Below, one piece after another: positions 58,603 through 64,000 of a stretch of DNA of 64,000 bases. Position 1 is the first letter of the stretch. The number at the start of each line of letters is the position of its first letter. Made by a program: the position numbers and the translations under genes. Origin of the DNA: Clostridia bacterium (GTDB lineage Bacteria; Bacillota; Clostridia; Saccharofermentanales; Saccharofermentanaceae); assembly GCA_016287245.1 (NCBI GenBank), contig JAEEWG010000003.1:1-64000 (forward strand). The letters run 5' to 3'. The notes beneath the pieces are model-generated. The model worked only from the letters and a program-made list of their open reading frames with translations. It had not been told where the DNA came from and did no database searches.

Positions 58603-59572
58603 TTGCCTTCTTTCCGACACAATAGCCCCAGTATTTTCCGACACGGGTCTTCACAAGTTTTCCTTCTTCACAAAAACCGGAAAGGATCCGATTCGCCGTT
58701 GCAGCAGATACATCGAAAAGCTCACGGACATCTGCATTCATGATCACATCATGGTTAGACAAGAAATCCCGGATCCTCCTCCAGCGGATTTCTGTCTTAT
58801 TCGCACCACTTCCGGAAATCTCTTCCAGAGCACTCTTTATCGCTTCCAGCATAAACTCAATAAAGGCAGTGGAATCTCCCTCATCGTTTGCCCGGTTAAA
58901 TGCCTGATAGTATTCTTCCTGTCTATTGTGAATGATCGATTCAATCGGAAGCCAGGCGAACACAGGCTGCCATCGGGATAGGAGAAGTGTCTGCCAGAGC
59001 CGTCCGACTCTTCCGTTTCCATCCGAAAACGGATGGATCAATTCAAATTCGTAATGGAATACCAAGCTTCTGATCAGCATAGGAAGATTGCTGTCTCTGG
59101 TCCATTCAAGTAGATCATAGACCAGTTTCGGAACATATGCCGGTAATGTCCCGAAATGCAGGATATTGCCCTTCTGATCTACAACACCGACATCTTTAGA
59201 ACGGAATTCACCGCATTCCGGCACAAGACCTTTCATCATCACCTGATGCGCTAGGAGAAGATCTTCCACAGAGAACGGATCGAGCTGATCCAGTTTTTCA
59301 TAGATCTCGTATGCATTCTTTACTTCCCTGATATCCTTAGGCGGAGCCAGCACCCGTTTCCCAGAAAGAACAGCCGTCACCTGATCCAATGACAAAGAGT
59401 TCTGTTCAATAGCCAGTGATGCCTGTATACTGCGGATACGATTGGTGCGTCGAAGGATCGGATCTGTCGACAGTTTTTCAGTCGAAGCGACCCGTCCGAC
59501 AAGCTCAGAGATCTCCGCCGTCAAAGCCAGTATCTTATTTGTAATAACAAATGGCGGGTCTTTCTTCTTCAT
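58589..59572 (-). CDS. Fic family protein (AMP transferase-like)
   Basis: A 327-residue protein of the Fic fold, which transfers AMP or another nucleotide to a target hydroxyl. An N-terminal Fic_N-like domain contains SLAIEQNSLS, which resembles the class II inhibitory helix SxxxEG/N with a Gln in place of the Gly/Asn; the Fic motif is HPFSDGNGRVGRLWQ (HxFx(D/E)GNGRxxR). The C-terminal 70 residues look like a winged helix, so the protein may bind its own promoter. GAGGTGAT precedes the ATG. No antitoxin gene is adjacent. The promoter region holds an exact 19-bp inverted repeat. Confidence 0.92.
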   Translation of the reverse strand: MKKKDPPFVITNKILALTAEISELVGRVASTEKLSTDPILRRTNRIRSIQASLAIEQNSLSLDQVTAVLSGKRVLAPPKDIREVKNAYEIYEKLDQLDPFSVEDLLLAHQVMMKGLVPECGEFRSKDVGVVDQKGNILHFGTLPAYVPKLVYDLLEWTRDSNLPMLIRSLVFHYEFELIHPFSDGNGRVGRLWQTLLLSRWQPVFAWLPIESIIHNRQEEYYQAFNRANDEGDSTAFIEFMLEAIKSALEEISGSGANKTEIRWRRIRDFLSNHDVIMNADVRELFDVSAATANRILSGFCEEGKLVKTRVGKYWGYCVGKKARKNP

Positions 59573-59592
59573 ATGGCGATCACCTCAAATCG

Positions 59593-59644
59593 AGTATACC
59601 ATTTTCATCGCTCATTTTTCAAACTAAAATGAGCGATGAAAATG
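59593..59644 (-). promoter_or_regulatory. Fic promoter with 19-bp inverted repeat operator
   Basis: Minus-strand TTGAAA (59617-59622) and TATACT (59593-59598, with a TGG extension) are 18 bp apart. A perfect 19-bp inverted repeat, CATTTTCATCGCTCATTTT (59600-59618) and its complement (59626-59644) with a 7-bp gap, covers the spacer and upstream of the -35. A third, near-identical motif AATGAGTGATGAAAA follows at 59641-59655. This fits autoregulation through the C-terminal winged helix (inference). Confidence 0.8.
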
Positions 59645-59808
59645 AGTGATGAAAACACTCGATCTGCTCACACGTCTAAGGAAAAGGCAGAAATAGAGCA
59701 GGGCTGTCCGCGGTACTACAACTTTAATTTTTTTATCCATCCGTTTAGTATTAAAATATCAATAGTGGTTTGGGGCGGATCGACCCGCCCGATGTGTGAG
59801 GGAAAAGG

Positions 59809-60699
59809 ATGGATTACTTTCAGAGCCGTAACTGCGAAAAATGTGGCGGAGCCATGCTGATCGATACCGATAAGCGTATTTATCTGTGTCCTTCCTGCGG
59901 CATGACCTATGACTACGATTATTTCGCAGATGAAAACCTTTTAAGGCTCGCTTACGGTGCGCTCACAAGAGGCGAGTTCTCGACGGCCAAAGAAGTCTTT
60001 TCCGATCTTCATAAAAAAGATCCGCACGACCTTTCCGCCCTTCGCGGTCTTCTCCTTTGTTCTATAGGGATCGCTTCATTTAAGATGATGGATATCGCAG
60101 GAACAACTGTCGATCCTGATGACCCTCAGCTTCTCTACTGCATTGAAAAGGCCGATTTCCGCGGACGCGAATACTTCTACCATATCCAGAACACGGGAAC
60201 TCTTTCGAAAGAATATGAGAAGAACGAAGAAGAGCTCAGCGCGCTTCGGGGCAAGTATTCAAATGTCGAAACCGAGATCACCACGTGGAATCAGGAAATA
60301 TGGAAGCGCAAGCACAGAGCTTCAGATGCAGTCGCGGCTTTCGTTGGCGGAGTTATGAGCATACGCGGAACAGATCGCTGGGATGTCGTTGAAATCATTT
60401 TTGCGATCCTTGGGGGCGTTATTGCAGGACTCGTCTGGCTCTTCCTCACATTCGGATGGATCGTCGTTTTCATCACAGCCGGCGTGATCTCTCTGGGCAT
60501 CCTCATCTACTATATCTGGAAAATTACCGCTGTCCGAAATCTCAAAAAGAAATCCGCTCCGCTGATCAAGCAAAGAGATGAACTGAAACTATTAATCGAT
60601 GAACTGAAAAGCAAGAATGATGGACTTCGTGAAGAGTACATGAAAGAACTCACGGGAGCGTTTGCTATCGAACCGGATCCGAAACCTGATGCGAGGTAA
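59809..60699 (+). CDS. Zinc-ribbon membrane protein (first of tandem pair)
   Basis: A 296-residue protein with an N-terminal zinc ribbon (residues 9-31, CEKCGGAMLI and CPSCGMTY), a helical repeat part (about 40-115, KEVFSDLHKKDPHDLSALRGLLLC, TPR-like), a coiled coil (about 125-165), two or three transmembrane helices (about 195-250) and a C-terminal coiled coil with KKKSAPLIKQ. Function unknown. The paralogue starts 5 bp after its stop codon. A GGGCGG/CCCGCC hairpin (59773-59790) lies in the leader. I infer a role in membrane-associated quality control or transport only from the layout. Confidence 0.75.
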   Translation: MDYFQSRNCEKCGGAMLIDTDKRIYLCPSCGMTYDYDYFADENLLRLAYGALTRGEFSTAKEVFSDLHKKDPHDLSALRGLLLCSIGIASFKMMDIAGTTVDPDDPQLLYCIEKADFRGREYFYHIQNTGTLSKEYEKNEEELSALRGKYSNVETEITTWNQEIWKRKHRASDAVAAFVGGVMSIRGTDRWDVVEIIFAILGGVIAGLVWLFLTFGWIVVFITAGVISLGILIYYIWKITAVRNLKKKSAPLIKQRDELKLLIDELKSKNDGLREEYMKELTGAFAIEPDPKPDAR

Positions 60700-60704
60700 T
60701 AAAG

Positions 60705-61598
60705 ATGCCGATACTTCAAAGTCATGACTGTACAGAATGCGGAGCACCTCTGATGATCGATTCAGATGGTCAGACTTATCTTTGCCCGTTCTGTGGAAAA
60801 ACCTATAAGTACGATTACTTCAACAGCGACGAACTTTTAAAGTTCGCCTATGATGCGCTTGCCCGGGAAGATTTCGGTTCGGCAAAAGACGGATTTGAAT
60901 TCATGTATCAAAAGTCGCCGCACGATTTTTCTGTCCTTCGCGGCCTTTTCCTCTCCTCTTCCGAAGTCAGTCGGCTTACCCGGTTGACGATTGAGAAAAA
61001 AAGATCTCCGAAGGAGGAATCCCTTCTTTCCGACTGCATCGGGAAAGTGGAGCTTAAAGGGAAAGAATACTTCGAGCATCTCCAGAAAGCCTCTTCACTT
61101 GCTTCGGAGTATCAGGAGAAGCAGACGGAGGTCCTGCATCTTCAGGCAAAGCACGAAGCCAAACATAGAGAATGCCTGCTATCCGAATCAAAGATCGTGG
61201 ATCGCGAAAGATGGTTCTCCAACCAGATCGATAACTGGGGTAGAGGCGAGCACGACACCCTTGGGGCCATATGCTTTACTTTCTTTATGGTGATCGTTGC
61301 TCTCTTTGGTATCGCCGGTGCCATCTATCTGGATCTTCTGACGCTGGTCCTCGATACGGCAGGGATCATCGCGCTCATTTTCCTGATCTATCACCTTCTT
61401 AAGGTCAGAGCTGTTAGAAAACTTCGAAAAAAACACGAGCCGCTTGTGCAGGAAAGCATCGATATCCAGACAGAGCTTTACGAGACATCAAAGCAAAGCT
61501 ACGCGCTCGAAAGAGAGTACTGGGACGAGATCGAAGCGGCGCTTTCCTGTGATCCGGAACCCATGGCGGAAGAACCAGTTGCCAACGAAGAAGAATAA
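60705..61598 (+). CDS. Zinc-ribbon membrane protein (second of tandem pair)
   Basis: A 297-residue paralogue of the preceding protein with the same order: zinc ribbon (CTECGAPLMI, CPFCGKTYKYDYF), a helical region with the shared FMYQKSPHDFSVLRGLFL, a coiled coil, hydrophobic helices at about 185-240 and a C-terminal charged coiled coil ending in AEEPVANEEE. The two differ most in the membrane segments, so they may form a heteromer. The start lies 5 bp after the first gene, with AGGTAATAAAG as the ribosome binding site. Confidence 0.75.
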   Translation: MPILQSHDCTECGAPLMIDSDGQTYLCPFCGKTYKYDYFNSDELLKFAYDALAREDFGSAKDGFEFMYQKSPHDFSVLRGLFLSSSEVSRLTRLTIEKKRSPKEESLLSDCIGKVELKGKEYFEHLQKASSLASEYQEKQTEVLHLQAKHEAKHRECLLSESKIVDRERWFSNQIDNWGRGEHDTLGAICFTFFMVIVALFGIAGAIYLDLLTLVLDTAGIIALIFLIYHLLKVRAVRKLRKKHEPLVQESIDIQTELYETSKQSYALEREYWDEIEAALSCDPEPMAEEPVANEEE

Positions 61599-61723
61599 TC
61601 GCTTTATGTTATAAATCTTAATATTATGATATATAGATCATTCCTCTGACCCTATATTTGCATTAGGTATACTCCTGATACACATTACCCCAAAAAACAC
61701 ATACGATCATGAGGAGACGAGAA

Positions 61724-63316
61724 ATGGATATTCTTTACGCAGAAGGGTCAGACAGAAAATACGTACAGCTTCCGGAGGAGACATTAAAAGATCTGGCGAT
61801 CGATGAGATCGTTCACCATTTTTCGACGATCCAGGAAGAAAAGAGCATTCTTAGAAATGTGATGGGACAGCTCCCCGAAAACACGGAAGATATCCTGTTC
61901 CGCCAGCAGATCCTCCTGGATCTCATGAAGTATCCGGAGCTTCAAAAAGAGCTTTATAGTTCCCTCACCAACATCCGCACGATGCGGGATTTTTTCGGTG
62001 CGCGAAAAGCACTGGCTGACAAGGACAATGCGCTCTATTCCCTTCTTTCGGACCTGCGCACCCTTTCGCTCTATGTAAATACGACGAAGTTTCTCTACGA
62101 AACATTAAGTAAATACGAGCTTTCCTCCGAAGGTCTTCTCCGTCTTAGAAATGAGCTTAAGGCCATTACGGAGACAGAAGAATTCCAGGTGGCCGGTGAT
62201 GATATCGACACCATGCTGAATGATCTTTCCGCGGTACAAAGTGCGGTCATCGGTGTCAACTTCACCTCGGATCTTACGATCGACGAGGTCGTCGCCGTCG
62301 AGTTCCGCCCGTATCCCACACGCTCGAGATACCGCTTCTCCAATATCGCTGCCGCGATCAGTACGATCACCGTTTCCGGTCAGGGCGCGCAGCACGTCGG
62401 CATGGCGCAGGTCAAGAGCATGAAGTACAATGACCCCGTCCTGATCGCACTTGCGCCGAAGCTGGAAAAGCAGTTCAAAGGACATATCTCGGCCATGAAG
62501 CAGATCATGATCAAGTACACCAAACTCGACGCGCACTTCATCACGGATATGTACGAAGGTCTCATCTTCTATCTCGCCTCGGCACGATTCGCCTCGTATC
62601 TCAAAGATCACGGCTACGAATACTGCATGCCGCAGATCGAAAACACCGATGTGCATTATCTGGAGATCCAAAACTTTTATAATCTCCGTCTTGCGATCCG
62701 CGGTGCAAAAGAGATCGTCAAAAACGACTTTACTTTCAAAGAAGACGAGCGTCTCTTCATTCTGACAGGCCCGAACCGCGGCGGCAAGACGATCCTCGAG
62801 CAGGGTCTCGGCCTTATCTCCCTGATGGCTTCCATCGGTCTTTTCGTCACGGCCGGATCGTGCAAAGGAATGCCCTTCCGCAACATCCTGACGCACTTCC
62901 CGATCGATGAGAACCTCACCATGAACTACGGCCGTCTCGGTGAAGAAGCCAAGCGCGTACGCGACATTTTACAGGACACCGATGACCGGACACTGGTTCT
63001 TTTCAATGAGACATATTCGACGACATCTTCGACCGACGGCCTCTATCTGTCGCTCGATCTTCTTCATATCCTGAAGGAAAAAGGCGCAGCCGTGATCTTC
63101 AACACCCACATTCATGATCTGGCAAAAAATACGGAGACCATGAATGCCTGGGAAGGAAAGAGTCAGGTCGTAAGTCTCGTCATGGAGATCATCAACAACG
63201 TCAATACATTCAAGGTGAAAAGAAGCGCTCCGGATACCACTTCCTACGCACGCAACATCGCGATGAAATACGGGATCACGTACGAACAGATGAAAGAGTC
63301 TTCGGCAAGCACATAA
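61724..63316 (+). CDS. MutS-like ATPase without mismatch-binding domains
   Basis: A 530-residue protein that keeps the MutS lever/clamp region and ATPase but lacks the N-terminal mismatch and connector domains. The ATPase has the Walker A TGPNRGGKTILEQ, the Walker B region RTLVLFNETYSTTSSTDG and NTHIHDLA. Length and layout match the MutS-like group found in many Firmicutes outside the repair operon. Its likely role is DNA structure handling rather than mismatch recognition, by analogy. AGGAGACGAGAA sets the ATG at 61724; an ATG at 61709 overlaps the ribosome binding site. Confidence 0.88.
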   Translation: MDILYAEGSDRKYVQLPEETLKDLAIDEIVHHFSTIQEEKSILRNVMGQLPENTEDILFRQQILLDLMKYPELQKELYSSLTNIRTMRDFFGARKALADKDNALYSLLSDLRTLSLYVNTTKFLYETLSKYELSSEGLLRLRNELKAITETEEFQVAGDDIDTMLNDLSAVQSAVIGVNFTSDLTIDEVVAVEFRPYPTRSRYRFSNIAAAISTITVSGQGAQHVGMAQVKSMKYNDPVLIALAPKLEKQFKGHISAMKQIMIKYTKLDAHFITDMYEGLIFYLASARFASYLKDHGYEYCMPQIENTDVHYLEIQNFYNLRLAIRGAKEIVKNDFTFKEDERLFILTGPNRGGKTILEQGLGLISLMASIGLFVTAGSCKGMPFRNILTHFPIDENLTMNYGRLGEEAKRVRDILQDTDDRTLVLFNETYSTTSSTDGLYLSLDLLHILKEKGAAVIFNTHIHDLAKNTETMNAWEGKSQVVSLVMEIINNVNTFKVKRSAPDTTSYARNIAMKYGITYEQMKESSAST

Positions 63317-63414
63317 CAGTTCAAAATATCGACACATATACTCCACATTTATATGTGTCAAAGGAAATTGTTTTAATGTATAATAAGAACATAACTAATT
63401 TCGGAGGTGTTCTT

Positions 63415-64000
63415 ATGACTTTTGAGCAATTAATGGATTATGCCATTGAACAAGATTGTTCCGACGTGCATATTACCGTAGGTACGAATCTTGCCGTTAG
63501 AAGATATGGCGTTCTTCACATTCTGGACGAGCGTCCGACAGCTGAAGAATCTTTAGCAATGATCTACACGATCCTTTCGGATGAAGAGATCCGTCGTGTA
63601 GAAGCCGGCGAGGATATCGACCTTGGTCTTATGATCGACAACGAGATCAGAATCCGTGCTAATGTTTATCATCAGCGTAACAATCTCGCATGCAGCATCC
63701 GTCTCCTTATGGCTCAGATCCCGGATTTCGAAGATCTCGGTCTTCCGGAAGTCGTTAAGACGATGGCCTCTGGTAAAAGCGGTATCATCCTGGTAACCGG
63801 TCCTACGGGTTCCGGTAAGACCACGACGATGTCTGCTATCGTTGACTACATCAACAAGAACGAAGCAAAGCACGTTATCACGATCGAAGACCCGATCGAG
63901 TACATCTACCCGCACAACCGTGCTATGATCCATCAGCGTGAACTCCACCGTGATACCGATTCTTTCGCAAAGGCTCTCACATCTTCTCTGCGTGAAGACC
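63415..64000 (+). CDS. pilT: PilT-type twitching ATPase (partial)
   Basis: The first 195 residues of a type IV pilus retraction ATPase; the gene runs off the right edge. The N-terminal domain (MTFEQLMDYAIEQDCSDVHIT) is the PAS-like part of the family, and Walker A GPTGSGKTTTMSAI with the Asp box ITIEDPIEYIY is clear. GGAGGTGT precedes the ATG and a TATAAT box (63379-63384) lies upstream. PilT rather than GspE/PilB is supported by the short N-terminus and the SDVH motif; other pilus genes are outside the window. Confidence 0.93.
   Translation, partial: MTFEQLMDYAIEQDCSDVHITVGTNLAVRRYGVLHILDERPTAEESLAMIYTILSDEEIRRVEAGEDIDLGLMIDNEIRIRANVYHQRNNLACSIRLLMAQIPDFEDLGLPEVVKTMASGKSGIILVTGPTGSGKTTTMSAIVDYINKNEAKHVITIEDPIEYIYPHNRAMIHQRELHRDTDSFAKALTSSLRED

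Overview
The window is a dense 64 kb stretch of a low-to-moderate GC Gram-positive chromosome, most probably an anaerobic member of the Clostridia (gut or rumen type). The evidence is the SCIFF ribosomally made peptide with its radical SAM maturase, the pyruvate formate-lyase/activase pair, RNase J, long-form HPF, an energy-coupling-factor (ECF) type thiamine transporter subunit under a TPP riboswitch, pyruvate kinase with the extra C-terminal PEP-utiliser domain, and clostridial promoters with strong AGGAGG-type ribosome binding sites. No phage, transposase, CRISPR array or plasmid genes were seen. Genus cannot be fixed from the sequence alone.

Layout. 0-6 kb (minus strand): partial greA, guaB, thiT with TPP riboswitch, an alpha/beta hydrolase, an Xaa-Pro aminopeptidase and a hexapeptide acetyltransferase. 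6-7 kb: a tRNA-Ser(CGA) with promoter and terminator, then a non-coding stretch holding six regularly phased 39-bp dyads. 7-28.9 kb: an accessory-looking region with surface lipoproteins, two paralogous membrane-anchored serine hydrolases, a membrane-tethered ECF sigma factor, two GGDEF proteins, an Orn/Lys/Arg decarboxylase, the SCIFF peptide and its maturase, pflB-pflA, and two paralogous solute-binding-like lipoproteins without permeases. 29-41.5 kb: sugar acetyltransferase, pyruvate kinase, an SH3/3D cell-wall protein, RNase J, a YARHG membrane protein, RelA/SpoT and RecJ. 41.5-55 kb: an FtsX-type ABC exporter behind a palindromic operator, rpsU, an aldo/keto reductase, a heterodimeric ABC exporter, an Lgt-like protein next to a large lipoprotein, and HPF. 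55-64 kb: a zinc-ribbon protein, trmB, alpha-galactosidase, tRNA-Ser(GGA), a Fic protein with a striking 19-bp inverted repeat in its promoter, two tandem zinc-ribbon membrane proteins, a MutS-like ATPase and the start of a PilT-type ATPase.

How it works together. Central metabolism (pyk, pflBA), nucleotide and stringent control (guaB, relA), RNA turnover and translation control (rnj, hpf, rpsU, trmB, two tRNA-Ser genes) sit beside envelope functions (lipoproteins, Lgt-like enzyme, SH3/3D protein, serine hydrolases, ABC exporters, pilus ATPase). The best candidates for undescribed biology are non-coding: the six-dyad array at 6.4-6.7 kb, a family of four nested hairpins built around a shared GC-rich core (two by pflA/pflB, two by the ABC exporter, one of them sequestering the pflA ribosome binding site), a hairpin-rich pflB leader with three similar loops, and the Fic and ABC-exporter operators.

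Stretches over 300 bp without a gene are 6244-6850 (terminator and dyad array), 25976-26474 (pflB leader and promoter, dyad before the lipoprotein gene), 29653-29996 (two plus-strand terminators and the pyk promoter) and 44811-45118 (operator-promoter of the ABC exporter and the rpsU terminator).
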